DNA of 40,183 nucleotides from Salinivirgaceae bacterium. GTDB taxonomy: Bacteria > Bacteroidota > Bacteroidia > Bacteroidales > SZUA-534. The first letter of the stretch is position 1. Each line of letters opens with the position of its first letter. Positions 18,132-26,334 of the stretch are shown piece after piece. The stretch is taken from the NCBI GenBank assembly GCA_030620515.1, contig JAUXEM010000009.1, positions 1 through 40,183 of the forward strand. Reading direction: 5' to 3'. The position numbers and the translations under genes are program-made. The notes beneath the pieces were generated by a model, which saw only the letters and a program-made list of their open reading frames with translations, was not told the origin of the DNA and did no database searches.

Positions 18132-19289
18132 TTGGCAAAAAACATTATAATTCTTGGAACAGCATTCCCTTTTAGAGGAGGACTTGCCGTATATAACGAG
18201 CGTTTAGCAAAAGCCTTTCAAGAAGAAGGAAACAATGTAAATATTCAAACATTTAAACTTCAGTATCCAGGTTTTCTTTTTCCTGGAAAAACACAATACG
18301 CCGATTGGCAGGCTCCATCACACTTAGACATAGATGCTTCTGTAAATTCAATAAATCCGCTTAATTGGATTAAAATTGGCAAAAAAATAAAAAAACTTAA
18401 ACCCGATATTTTAATAATTAAGTATTGGCTGCCATTTATGGCACCCTGTTTTGGAACTATTGCCAGAATAGCCAGAAAAAACAAGCATACTAAAGTTATA
18501 GCTATACTCGACAATATTATCCCACATGAGAAACGTATTGGCGATAAAAGCTTTTCAAAATATTTTTCGAAAAGTGTAGATGCATTTATTGGAATGTCGG
18601 AAAGCGTGCTTAATGATTTAAATATTTTTGACAAAAATAAACCTCGTCTATTCTGTCCTCATCCACTTTACGACAATTTTGGAGAAAAAATTGATAGAGA
18701 GGTGGCTATCGAAAAATTAAAACTTGATTCTGAATATAAACACATTCTGTTTTTTGGTCTTATTCGCGACTATAAAGGTCTCGATTTATTAATAAAAGCA
18801 TTTGCCGATGAACGCTTTCGTAACAAGAAAATTAAACTTATTGTTGCAGGGGAATTTTACTCCGACCAAGAAAAATACACAGCCTTAATTAATGAATTAA
18901 ACATTGCTGAACATATAGAACTACACAATAGGTTTATTCCTGACCCTGAGGTTGGTATATATTTTGGTGCAGCCGATATTATTGCACAGCCGTACAAAAG
19001 TGCCACACAGAGCGGCGTTACTCAAATAGGATATCATTTTGAGAAACCAATGCTGGTAACAAATGTTGGTGGACTTGCCGAAATAATTCCCGATAATAAA
19101 GTAGGTTATGTAGTTGAACCTGAACCTTCAGCAATTGCAGAAAAACTTCTCGATTTTTTTGAAAATAACAGAACAGATTATTTTGCCAAAAACATAGTAC
19201 AAGAAAAAAAGAAATACGAATGGGCAACCATGACCAACACCATTTACGAATTATACAAAACACTTAGTAACGATGCTAATAAGAAGTAA
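18132..19289 (+). CDS. Glycosyltransferase family 4
   Basis: A 385-residue GT-B enzyme with a probable TTG start at 18132; the frame has no other start that keeps the first Rossmann strand (KNIIILGTAFPFRGGLAVYNERLAKAF). The C-terminal half has the sugar-nucleotide fold: HILFFGLIRDYKGLDLLIKAF, IKLIVAGEFY, IELHNRFIPDPEVGIYFGAADIIAQPYKSATQSG and the acceptor-side VTNVGGLAEII. It probably uses a GDP- or UDP-sugar on a lipid-linked glycan. Its 3' end overlaps hddA by 17 bases, so a heptose is a plausible donor sugar. Upstream, GCCATAAAA (18067-18075) and TTTTATGGC (18104-18112) form an inverted repeat beside a -7-like TACTTTTA (18101-18108). Confidence 0.87.
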   Translation: MAKNIIILGTAFPFRGGLAVYNERLAKAFQEEGNNVNIQTFKLQYPGFLFPGKTQYADWQAPSHLDIDASVNSINPLNWIKIGKKIKKLKPDILIIKYWLPFMAPCFGTIARIARKNKHTKVIAILDNIIPHEKRIGDKSFSKYFSKSVDAFIGMSESVLNDLNIFDKNKPRLFCPHPLYDNFGEKIDREVAIEKLKLDSEYKHILFFGLIRDYKGLDLLIKAFADERFRNKKIKLIVAGEFYSDQEKYTALINELNIAEHIELHNRFIPDPEVGIYFGAADIIAQPYKSATQSGVTQIGYHFEKPMLVTNVGGLAEIIPDNKVGYVVEPEPSAIAEKLLDFFENNRTDYFAKNIVQEKKKYEWATMTNTIYELYKTLSNDANKK

Positions 19290-20298
19290 AGCACCTCTCC
19301 GACTTGGATTAGCCGGTGGCGGTTCCGATGTATCTCCGTTCTCTGACCTGCATGGTGGTGCCATTTTAAATGCTACTATAAATATGTATGCCTATGCAAC
19401 TATTGAACCACGCAATGATGGTAAAATAGTATTACATGCCGTAGATAAAGGAGAACGTTTTGAATATGATAGTGAACCTGTTTTATCTATTGATGGAAAT
19501 CTTGACCTTTTTAAAGGAATATACAATAGAGTAGTTAAAGATTTTACTCAAAAAGCTCTCTCATTTACATTAACTACTTATGTAGATGCCCCTCCAGGAT
19601 CAGGGTTAGGAACATCATCAACATTAGTAACTGCAGTGCTTGGAGCTTTTGCCGAATGGTTAAAACTACCACTAGGTGAATATGACATGGCGCATTTAGC
19701 CTACGAAATTGAAAGAATTGATTTAGATATGGCTGGTGGAAAACAAGACCAATACGCTGCTGCATTTGGAGGTGTAAACTTCATGGAATTCTATGACAAT
19801 GATAAAGTAATTGTAAATCCGCTTAGAATAAAACCAAATATACTAAATGAATTAGCTTATAATCTTGTGCTTTACTACACAGGTACCAGTAGAGTTTCGG
19901 CACAAATAATTGAAGCTCAAAGGCAGAATGTCACCAACAATAAATCCAATTCAATTGAAGCTATGCATAAAATAAAGCAGCAAGCTGTAATTATGAAAGA
20001 AGCTCTTTTAAAAGGAGAACTTAGCAAAATTGGACAAATATTAGACTTTGGTTGGCAGCAGAAGAAGCAAATGGCAGCAAATATAACGAATCTGCAAATT
20101 GATACTCTATACACAAATGCAATTAACGCCGGCGCCAATGGTGGTAAAATTTCAGGTGCTGGTGGAGGTGGCTTTATGTTCTTTTATTGCCCTGGAAATG
20201 CAAGACATAGTGTGATAAATATGTTAAATAAAAATGGCGGACAAGTTAAAAGGTACGAATTTGTTACAACCGGACTACAATCGTGGACTGCAGAATAG
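19273..20298 (+). CDS. hddA: D-glycero-alpha-D-manno-heptose 7-phosphate kinase
   Basis: A 341-residue GHMP kinase. RSKAPLRLGLAGGGSDVSPF (4-23) is the N-terminal signature of this subfamily, APPGSGLGTSST (106-117) is the ATP phosphate loop, MAGGKQDQYAAAFGG (153-167) carries the catalytic Asp region, and SGAGGGGFMFF is the C-terminal glycine-rich motif. The reaction makes heptose 1,7-bisphosphate from the 7-phosphate. The start overlaps the glycosyltransferase by 17 bases, and gmhA and hddC follow, which supports the heptose assignment over fucokinase or galactokinase. Confidence in the exact substrate is lower than for the fold. Confidence 0.85.
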   Translation: MLIRSKAPLRLGLAGGGSDVSPFSDLHGGAILNATINMYAYATIEPRNDGKIVLHAVDKGERFEYDSEPVLSIDGNLDLFKGIYNRVVKDFTQKALSFTLTTYVDAPPGSGLGTSSTLVTAVLGAFAEWLKLPLGEYDMAHLAYEIERIDLDMAGGKQDQYAAAFGGVNFMEFYDNDKVIVNPLRIKPNILNELAYNLVLYYTGTSRVSAQIIEAQRQNVTNNKSNSIEAMHKIKQQAVIMKEALLKGELSKIGQILDFGWQQKKQMAANITNLQIDTLYTNAINAGANGGKISGAGGGGFMFFYCPGNARHSVINMLNKNGGQVKRYEFVTTGLQSWTAE

Positions 20299-20657
20299 AC
20301 ATCTTTTATAGATATTTAGAAAGTATATTCGTATAATTGCGTTAAAAATAAACGTACTTGCATTAAGCAGTGTAAGGTACCAATTAAAGAAAAGGATAGT
20401 TATTTAGTTAATAGTACGTTAGAATTTGAGACCTGCCTGAAGGTAAACCTTGGCGGCAGACAGGCAGGCTGAACAATTCGGGCAGGTAGTGAGTAGTGAG
20501 ACAAAAAATAACACGCTGACAATATGCATGTTAGCAAGAATTCTAAATTTTGTACAACGCTCTCATTATAAACTATATATAAAAACTTAACGAACTATTG
20601 TTAGTAGCACGATACGGAAAATAAAAACCACAATGTTGGGAACAAATTAGATAAATA
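20299..20657. other. Non-coding spacer of 359 bases between hddA and gmhA
   Basis: No gene or RNA is visible. The main feature is the second, longest copy of the dispersed CCTGCCTG repeat (20431-20468) and a related GGGCAGGT just beyond it (20480-20487). No matching promoter pair was found before gmhA, so whether gmhA is transcribed from upstream or from a local start is open. Confidence 0.6.
20431..20468. repeat. Dispersed CCTGCCTG palindromic repeat, copy 2
   Basis: CCTGCCTG (20432-20439) and CAGGCAGG (20461-20468) are perfect complements. Inside the loop sits a second palindrome, AAGGTAAACCTT (20440-20451), so the element folds as a hairpin on a hairpin. This is the most complete of the three copies in the window. 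Confidence 0.72.
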
Positions 20658-21245
20658 ATGAGTGAATCAAGAATTAAAGATATAATAAAAAGCTCTGTCG
20701 ATACTAAACAGGCTATATTAGAAGACAAGCAGCTTATACAAGCAGTAAACGATATTGCAAAGGCAATTATTTCATGTTACAAAAAGGGTGGTAAAGTACT
20801 ATTTTGTGGAAATGGAGGCAGTGCTGCTGATGCTCAGCATTTAGCCGCTGAACTTTCCGGTCGGTTTTATTTCGACCGTGCTCCATTAGAAGCTGAAGCT
20901 TTGCATGTAAATTCATCATACGTAACAGCGGTAGCCAACGACTATTCTTATAACGATATATATTCAAGATATGTGAATGGTGTTGGTAAACCAGGCGATG
21001 TAATAATTGGCATTTCAACATCGGGTAATTCCGAGAATATTGTTAGAGCAATGAAAGTCGCCAAAGAAAAGAACATGCTAACTGTCTGTATGACTGGCGA
21101 ATCGGGAGGGGAAATGAAAGACTTGGCTGACTTCTTACTAAATGTACCATCAACAGATACTCCACGAATACAGGAATCACACATTATGCTTGGACATGCT
21201 TTTTGCGAATTAGTAGAAAGCGGATTATTTACAAGAAATGATTAA
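20658..21245 (+). CDS. gmhA: Sedoheptulose 7-phosphate isomerase (phosphoheptose isomerase)
   Basis: A 195-residue SIS-domain enzyme of the usual length. It converts sedoheptulose 7-phosphate to D-glycero-D-manno-heptose 7-phosphate, the first step of the heptose pathway. The sugar-phosphate loop LFCGNGGSAADAQHLAAELSG (48-68), the second SIS loop GISTSGNSENIV, the active-site TPRIQESHIMLGHAFCELVE and the invariant HLAAE segment are all present. The start codon (ATG 20658) follows an A-rich stretch without a strong Shine-Dalgarno. It overlaps hddC by 8 bases, which points to translational coupling. Confidence 0.94.
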   Translation: MSESRIKDIIKSSVDTKQAILEDKQLIQAVNDIAKAIISCYKKGGKVLFCGNGGSAADAQHLAAELSGRFYFDRAPLEAEALHVNSSYVTAVANDYSYNDIYSRYVNGVGKPGDVIIGISTSGNSENIVRAMKVAKEKNMLTVCMTGESGGEMKDLADFLLNVPSTDTPRIQESHIMLGHAFCELVESGLFTRND

Positions 21246-21945
21246 AGAAGCAATAATACTTGCCGGTGGATTAGGCACCAGGCTTAAGGGAGTTATAGAT
21301 GACATACCAAAACCTATGGCTCCAATAAATGACACTCCGTTTATTCAGTATTTATTCGATTATTTAATAAATCATTCTGTTACTCATGCTGTACTTGCTG
21401 TGGGATACAAGCACGAAGTAATTAAACAGCATTTTGGGAGTAAATACAAAACATTAAATTTATTGTATGCAATTGAACATGAACCATTGGGTACTGGTGG
21501 TGGAATTGCAAATGCTCTTGACCTGATAAAAAATGATAATTGCTTTTTGCTTAATGGCGATACTTTTTTCGATGTTAATTTAAAAGAATTAAACAACCAA
21601 CATCAAGCTAACAATGCCAACTTAACATTATCGTTAAAAGAGATGATAAATTTCGATCGCTATGGTACTGTTGAGTTTAATAAGTACAACAAAATCACCC
21701 TGTTTAACGAGAAAAAAGAAGTGAAAAAAGGATATATTAATGGCGGTGTTTATATAATAACAAAGCAATTATTTACAACATACCAAGCTGGCGAAAAATT
21801 CTCGTTCGAGCAGGATATTATGGAAAAAAGCATTAATAAACTTAATGTACATGCTCATATTTGCAAGGGTTATTTTATCGACATAGGAATACCCGAGGAT
21901 TACTCGAAAGCAAATAGCGAATTGCCTGAGTTGTTTGAGTCTTAA
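21238..21945 (+). CDS. hddC: D-glycero-alpha-D-manno-heptose 1-phosphate guanylyltransferase
   Basis: A 235-residue nucleotidyltransferase. The N-terminal signature AIILAGGLGTRLKGVIDDIPKPMAPI (5-30) binds the nucleotide triphosphate, EHEPLGTGGGIANAL is the base/sugar loop, and LLNGDTFFDVN carries the metal-binding Asp. It ends with YFIDIGIPEDYSKAN, common to this subfamily. With hddA and gmhA beside it, the product should be GDP-D-glycero-alpha-D-manno-heptose, a donor for surface glycans. The 8-base overlap with gmhA fixes the start. A sugar other than heptose cannot be excluded from the fold alone. Confidence 0.86.
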   Translation: MIKEAIILAGGLGTRLKGVIDDIPKPMAPINDTPFIQYLFDYLINHSVTHAVLAVGYKHEVIKQHFGSKYKTLNLLYAIEHEPLGTGGGIANALDLIKNDNCFLLNGDTFFDVNLKELNNQHQANNANLTLSLKEMINFDRYGTVEFNKYNKITLFNEKKEVKKGYINGGVYIITKQLFTTYQAGEKFSFEQDIMEKSINKLNVHAHICKGYFIDIGIPEDYSKANSELPELFES

Positions 21946-22060
21946 TACTAATAGTTTACCTAATTTCTAAACACTTACATTATTTTAATGACACTGCCAC
22001 GCCTTTAGTGTAAACAGGTATACCATTAAAATTTATTGAAAAGATATTTTTGAGTGAACC

Positions 22061-22103
22061 CTAAGTCTAGTCTCTAAAATCTAACTTCTAAAGTCTAAAT
22101 CTC
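22061..22103. repeat. Degenerate TCTAAA-type tandem repeat at the end of the GT2 gene
   Basis: A run of imperfect units (AAGTCTAG, TCTCTAAAA, TCTAACTTC, TAAAGTCTAAA) crosses the stop codon of the following leftward gene (22095-22097). Similar low-complexity strings occur in Bacteroidota spacers. Unit length is irregular (6-9 bases), so slippage rather than a mobile element is the simplest source. Confidence 0.4.
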
Positions 22104-23045
22104 TTTATCTACCAAATATTTATTTCGGTCAGAAGAGCTTCTTGCAATCAGTTCACCAATAAAACCACTTAAAAACATTTGAGTACCAATTATCATACTA
22201 GCTATTGACAAATAAAAGTATGGGCTTTCAGTAACTAGTATTGTATCTAAACCTTTAGACAAAGCAATTAGTTTATGCGAACCAACAACAATTGCGGCTA
22301 CAAAACCAACTAAGAATACAAACATTCCCATAGAACCGAACAAATGCATAGGTTTCTTTCCAAATTTAGAAATGAATATTACAGACAATAAATCAAGTGG
22401 ACCGCGAATAAACCGCTCCAATCCAAATTTTGTTACTCCATATTTACGTTCTTGGTGCTGAACAACCTTCTCTCCTATTTTAGTATAACCAGCCCATTTT
22501 GCTAAAACAGGTATATAACGGTGCATATCGCCATAAACCTCTATGCTTTTAATTACTTCTTTTCTATATGCCTTAATACCACAATTAAAGTCGTGTAACT
22601 TAATACCACTCATTCTACGTGCGGTCCAGTTATAGAATTTGCTAGGTAAATTTTTAGAAAATAATGGATCAAATCGCTTCTTTTTCCAACCCGAAACAAG
22701 ATCATACTTTTCATTTGTAATCATATCAAATAAACCTGGAATTTCTTCAGGGTTATCTTGCAAGTCTGCATCCATTGTAATAACTACATCACCTTCGGCA
22801 GCCTCAAAGCCACAATATAATGCGGCCGATTTACCATAATTGCGTCTGAATTTCAATCCTCTAACAGCACCATATTCTTGAGAAAGTAATTCTATTTCTT
22901 TCCATGAATTATCACTACTCCCATCATCAATAAGTATAATTTCGTAAGTGTAGCTCTTTTCATACATTACCTTAGCAATCCAAGCCACTAGTTCACTTAG
23001 CGATTCTTCTTCGTTATATAATGGAATTACAATACTTAAATTCAT
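22095..23045 (-). CDS. Polyprenyl-phosphate-type glycosyltransferase family 2
   Basis: A 316-residue membrane GT2. LSIVIPLYNEEESL (3-16) opens the nucleotide-binding fold, LIDDGSSDNSW holds the first Asp motif, VVITMDADLQDNPEEIP the DxD-type metal site, and HDFNCGIKAYRKEV the acceptor-side segment. Two C-terminal spans follow (MHLFGSMGMFVFLVGFVAAIVVG and YFYLSIASMIIGTQMFLSGFIGELIAR). The closest known layout is dolichol/undecaprenyl-phosphate mannosyl- or glucosyltransferase (GtrB/DPM1-like), which loads a sugar on polyprenyl phosphate for transfer across the membrane. It pairs with the DUF4199 gene 50 bases upstream, an arrangement often seen in Bacteroidota. Confidence 0.87.
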   Translation of the reverse strand: MNLSIVIPLYNEEESLSELVAWIAKVMYEKSYTYEIILIDDGSSDNSWKEIELLSQEYGAVRGLKFRRNYGKSAALYCGFEAAEGDVVITMDADLQDNPEEIPGLFDMITNEKYDLVSGWKKKRFDPLFSKNLPSKFYNWTARRMSGIKLHDFNCGIKAYRKEVIKSIEVYGDMHRYIPVLAKWAGYTKIGEKVVQHQERKYGVTKFGLERFIRGPLDLLSVIFISKFGKKPMHLFGSMGMFVFLVGFVAAIVVGSHKLIALSKGLDTILVTESPYFYLSIASMIIGTQMFLSGFIGELIARSSSDRNKYLVDKEI

Positions 23046-23095
23046 CTGTTAATAATTTATTTGCAAATATGGAATACCTCCCATATATCTGAAAT

Positions 23096-23629
23096 TTATT
23101 TCTCCAAATTATTGTTACTCAAAATTACAGGTGTTCTAATAAATATTGCGACTACCAAACCTGCAAAAACACCAAATAAAATCTGATTAAAGCCTACGGT
23201 AAAAGCCATAAAGCCAGGTGTTATCATATTTAATACATTCTCGTTACCCATTGCAAAACCAGGGAATTGTTTAAACACCTCTTCGGTTTGCTTAATATAC
23301 TCAAAAAGAGCATCGGGTTCAATTATAGCATAATACAAATACGAAAAAAATGCAAATATTATTGCCGAAAATACACTCAAAAGAACCGTAAAACGAAAAG
23401 CTTGTTTATAGGGTAAATTATTATTAGAATAATGCTCTTTATATTGCTTTCCAAAATACAACATAGCCAAAACCATAATTATCGAATTAACCAAACTTGA
23501 AAAATCACCTGGCTTGTGCGTAAAGCCAGTAAAATTAACAAACAATACTACTAAAGAGAACGCTACACCCATATACAAACCATATGTCATTGTAGCTTTT
23601 AACAAGATATTTTCTTTACGTTCAGTCAT
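23096..23629 (-). CDS. DUF4199 membrane protein
   Basis: A 177-residue protein started at the ATG at 23629; an in-frame TTG at 23635 would add only two residues. Four hydrophobic spans are visible (TMTYGLYMGVAFSLVVLFV, SLVNSIIMVLAMLYFG, FTVLLSVFSAIIFAFFSYLYY and a C-terminal GFNQILFGVFAGLVVAIFI). The family is typical of Bacteroidota and has no known activity; the usual GT2 neighbour suggests a part in glycolipid handling. A -7 element (TATATTTG, 23655-23648) lies 19 bases upstream, so the mRNA leader would be very short. Confidence 0.82.
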   Translation of the reverse strand: MTERKENILLKATMTYGLYMGVAFSLVVLFVNFTGFTHKPGDFSSLVNSIIMVLAMLYFGKQYKEHYSNNNLPYKQAFRFTVLLSVFSAIIFAFFSYLYYAIIEPDALFEYIKQTEEVFKQFPGFAMGNENVLNMITPGFMAFTVGFNQILFGVFAGLVVAIFIRTPVILSNNNLEK

Positions 23630-23647
23630 TCTCAAAATCTATTTTGG

Positions 23648-23655
23648 CAAATATA
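23648..23655 (-). promoter_or_regulatory. Candidate -7 element of the DUF4199-GT2 unit
   Basis: TATATTTG on the minus strand matches TAnnTTTG exactly, followed by CC. No TTTG lies at the expected distance, so only one half of the promoter is supported. The implied leader is about 12 bases. Confidence 0.36.
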
Positions 23656-23812
23656 CTTTTTTTGTGCGGAATAATTAGAATTGCCCTATTTTTCATTCCA
23701 AAACAAACACACACTGATAATAAGTAACTTACACTCAAATCAAAACAATGACCTATTGTATTTGTCTGATTTTATGCACTTTGTAAATTTTCACATAAAA
23801 AGTCTTCAAATT

Positions 23813-23843
23813 TTTGTAGGGTTTTGAAATATTACTACTTTTG
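23813..23843 (+). promoter_or_regulatory. Promoter of the SRP RNA gene
   Basis: TTTG (23813-23816) and TACTTTTG (23836-23843) are separated by 19 bases and both match the Bacteroidota consensus exactly. The RNA begins a few bases later, as expected. Confidence 0.82.
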
Positions 23844-23846
23844 TGC

Positions 23847-23950
23847 GCGGGTAAGTCTTATACGACCAGCTCCTACTGAAATCCCCCAGGTTCGGAAGAA
23901 AGCAAGGGTAGGTGGTTGAGCGGTGCGATATAAGTCGCTTACCCGTTTTT
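23847..23950 (+). ncRNA. ffs: Signal recognition particle RNA, small bacterial type (4.5S-like)
   Basis: About 100 nucleotides. The ends pair (GGGTAAG at 23849-23855 with CTTACCC at 23938-23944). The tip is the conserved domain IV: CCAGG, TTCGGAAGAA, AGCAAGG (about 23885-23909), with the GGAA tetraloop and the asymmetric AGCA loop that bind Ffh. CTTATA/TATAAG and CCTAC/GTAGG fill the helix. A T-run directly after the closing stem ends transcription. It partners Ffh in co-translational membrane targeting. The promoter matches consensus, and the protease gene follows 14 bases later. Confidence 0.92.
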
Positions 23951-23963
23951 TATTGGAAAAACC

Positions 23964-24677
23964 ATGAAATCCAAAACATACAACATTCCATCTGTTGGCG
24001 ATATAATAATTACCAAACACCATCAAACTAATCGTATCACATTAAAGCTAAAGGCAGGGCAACCCCCAAAAGTTGTAATACCAAAGCTTATGACTTATAG
24101 CATGGGTTTTCGATTTGCATTAGAAAAAGAGGATTGGATTATAACACATTTGAATAAGCTAAGCAAGAACAAAAAGTTGCCAGCATTATATAACGAACAA
24201 AATAATTTTAAAACCAGATACAAAAGCATTCAATTTAAATGCGAAGGAAATAAACTTAAAGTAAGCAACACTAATGATATAATTACTTTAATTTTCCCTA
24301 ACGAAACAAATATCAATAATGAAAAATACCAACTTTTAATAAAAAACTTTATTATTGAAACATTACGAAAAGAAGCTAAACAGCACTTAACGAAACAAAT
24401 TGAACATTATGCAAGTACTTTTGGTTTTAAATACAATAAGATTTTTATAAAGAATTTAAAATCAAGGTGGGGCAGTTGTTCGGCATCTGATAATATAAAT
24501 TTAAATTTGCATTTAATGCGTTTGCCTGAACATTTGTCAGATTTTGTAGTTTTGCACGAATTATGCCATACAGTGCATAAGAATCACGGACCGAAATTTC
24601 ATGAGCTACTAAATACCATTTCGGGCAACGAGAAGTTACTAAATAAAGAACTTAAAAAATATACTATAGACTTATAA
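23964..24677 (+). CDS. YgjP-like (M48/DUF45) zinc metallopeptidase
   Basis: A 237-residue protein. The zinc site is HELCH at 198-202 with the third ligand His208 in KNHGP, giving HExxHx5HG. Upstream lies the family motif KSRWGSCSASDNINLN (167-182). This is the YgjP/DUF45 family, soluble, usually 220-240 residues, and it accompanies hydrolase or DNA-repair genes in many bacteria; no physiological substrate is established. It begins 14 bases after the SRP RNA and is one base from pepT, so it may be transcribed by read-through from the SRP promoter. Start is ATG without a clear Shine-Dalgarno. Confidence 0.88.
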   Translation: MKSKTYNIPSVGDIIITKHHQTNRITLKLKAGQPPKVVIPKLMTYSMGFRFALEKEDWIITHLNKLSKNKKLPALYNEQNNFKTRYKSIQFKCEGNKLKVSNTNDIITLIFPNETNINNEKYQLLIKNFIIETLRKEAKQHLTKQIEHYASTFGFKYNKIFIKNLKSRWGSCSASDNINLNLHLMRLPEHLSDFVVLHELCHTVHKNHGPKFHELLNTISGNEKLLNKELKKYTIDL

Positions 24678-24678
24678 T

Positions 24679-25914
24679 ATGAACCAATTAGTAGAGCGTT
24701 TTATCAGATACGCCAAAATTGATACTCAATCGGATGAACATTCAACCACTTGTCCGAGCACCAATAAGCAATTTAATTTGGCGAAAGTTCTAAAAGATGA
24801 ACTTGAACAAATGGATTATATTAAAACAGAGTTTGATGAAAATGGTTACTTATACGCTACTATTCCATCAAATATAAAAGAAAAGGTGCCAACTATAGCA
24901 TTTATTGCACACTTGGACACAAGTCCTGACATGTCTGCTGAAAACGTAAGACCAATTGTAATTAAAGATTATTCTGGTAAAGATATTATTCTTGATCTTG
25001 AAAACAACATTGTTTTGTCACCAAGCGATTTTCCTGAATTAAAAAAATACGTTGGTCAAGACTTAATAACTACTGACGGTAAAACTCTTTTAGGAGCTGA
25101 TGATAAAGCCGGCATTGCTGAAATTATGCAAATGGCGGAAATACTTACTGATAATCCCGAAATTAAACATGGTGTAATTAAAATAGCCTTTACACCCGAT
25201 GAAGAAATAGGTAAAGGTGCAAATTTATTCGATGTAAAGAAATTTGGAGCTGATTTTGCCTACACTATAGATGGAGGTGGGATTGGCGAACTGGAGTACG
25301 AAAACTTTAATGCGGCGCATGCTAAATTTACCGTTAAAGGAAAGAATGTTCACCCTGGCGAGGCAAAAAACAAAATGGTTAATGCTACATTAATCTTGAA
25401 TAGAGTTATAGGATCGTTGCCTATTTCTGAAACTCCACGATATACAGAAGGATACCAAGGCTTTTTTCATGTTTTAGAATTTTCTGGGAATGTTGAATAT
25501 TCACAAGCCGAAATGCTTATTCGCGATCATGATTTTGACAAATTCAATCAAAAAAAGAAGCGAATTGGAGAACTTGTCTCTGATCTCAATAAAGAATATG
25601 GTAGTAATTACATTACGCTAGAAATTACGGATCAATACTACAATATGAAAAAAATGATTGAACCTCATTATCATATTGTAGAAAAAGCAAAAAAAGCCAT
25701 GGAGCTAGTTGGTGTTAAACCTCTTATTAAACCAATTAGAGGAGGTACCGACGGAGCACGCTTATCGTATATGGGATTACCAACACCCAACATTTTCTCG
25801 GGTGGGCATAATTACCATAGTCGATTTGAATACATACCAGTACAATCAATGGAAAAAGCTGTAGAAACCATTCTCAAAATAGTAGAACTATATTCGAAAG
25901 AAATAAAAAAGTAG
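24679..25914 (+). CDS. pepT: Peptidase T (tripeptide aminopeptidase)
   Basis: A 411-residue M20B peptidase of normal length that removes the N-terminal residue of tripeptides in the cytoplasm. Metal ligands and catalytic residues are in place: His78-x-Asp80 in AHLDTSPD, Asp141 in GADDKAG, Glu175/Glu176 in PDEEIG, Asp198 in TIDGG, and the C-terminal FSGGHNYHSRFEYIP with the last His ligand. RGGTDGARLSYMGLPTPN binds the peptide terminus. It follows the YgjP-like gene by one base and ends at a strong terminator. Confidence 0.97.
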   Translation: MNQLVERFIRYAKIDTQSDEHSTTCPSTNKQFNLAKVLKDELEQMDYIKTEFDENGYLYATIPSNIKEKVPTIAFIAHLDTSPDMSAENVRPIVIKDYSGKDIILDLENNIVLSPSDFPELKKYVGQDLITTDGKTLLGADDKAGIAEIMQMAEILTDNPEIKHGVIKIAFTPDEEIGKGANLFDVKKFGADFAYTIDGGGIGELEYENFNAAHAKFTVKGKNVHPGEAKNKMVNATLILNRVIGSLPISETPRYTEGYQGFFHVLEFSGNVEYSQAEMLIRDHDFDKFNQKKKRIGELVSDLNKEYGSNYITLEITDQYYNMKKMIEPHYHIVEKAKKAMELVGVKPLIKPIRGGTDGARLSYMGLPTPNIFSGGHNYHSRFEYIPVQSMEKAVETILKIVELYSKEIKK

Positions 25915-25934
25915 AAATACATTTTTTGACATAC

Positions 25935-25972
25935 AAAAAAGGAGCATTTGAAAATTCAAGTGCTCCTTTTTT
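25935..25972. terminator. Bidirectional intrinsic terminator after pepT
   Basis: GGAGCA (25941-25946) pairs with TGCTCC (25961-25966), and the interior TTGAA/TTCAA extends the stem with one wobble, leaving a two-base loop. It is flanked by six A residues on the left and six T residues on the right, so it works on both strands in principle. It lies 20 bases past the pepT stop. Confidence 0.93.
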
Positions 25973-26334
25973 ATTATTAATAATGGTACTACCAATTTTG
26001 TGGGTAACCAAATTAATTCTAATAATATCATCTGAATTTTTCTTTTTAAACATCTATCTTCTTTCACTTTTATTCGCATTAATAATAATTTTCAATGGTG
26101 TTCATGAGTGCTTTGCAATTACATGATGAAAAGTGACAATTTAGCGCAGCGTTATCACTAACTTTTTTTAATCATTTTATATTTGTGAGTAAAAATATAT
26201 TGAAACCTGCCTGCTAAACAGACAGGCAACTCACACCGTGACTTGCATATTTAAGAAAAACAACAAGTATATTGAACCATCCAATAGAATCTGCGTAAAA
26301 TAATTATATTTACAATTCAGCAAATAAATAATAT
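25973..26334. other. Non-coding spacer of about 360 bases
   Basis: A hydrophobic open frame crosses this region but starts inside the terminator and has no ribosome-binding context, so it is not called. The spacer contains an exact -7 match, TATATTTG (26178-26185), without a -33 partner, the third CCTGCCTG repeat (26205-26227), and a near-match TATATTTA (26305-26312) just before the aldolase gene. Confidence 0.55.
26205..26227. repeat. Dispersed CCTGCCTG palindromic repeat, copy 3
   Basis: ACCTGCCTG (26205-26213) and CAGGCA (26223-26228) can pair around a nine-base loop (CTAAACAGA). The arms are the same as those of the copy at 20431; the loop lacks the inner palindrome. Confidence 0.6.

Noticed and set aside
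20431-20488. Possible CRISPR or integron attC-like site at the CCTGCCTG repeat
   Set aside because: Copies are thousands of bases apart with unrelated loops, no spacer array, no cas or integrase genes, so a dispersed palindromic repeat is the better reading.
25926-26126. Hydrophobic 66-codon frame after pepT, rich in Ile/Leu/Phe
   Set aside because: It begins with TTG inside the bidirectional terminator, has no ribosome-binding context, and its bias follows the AT-rich spacer.
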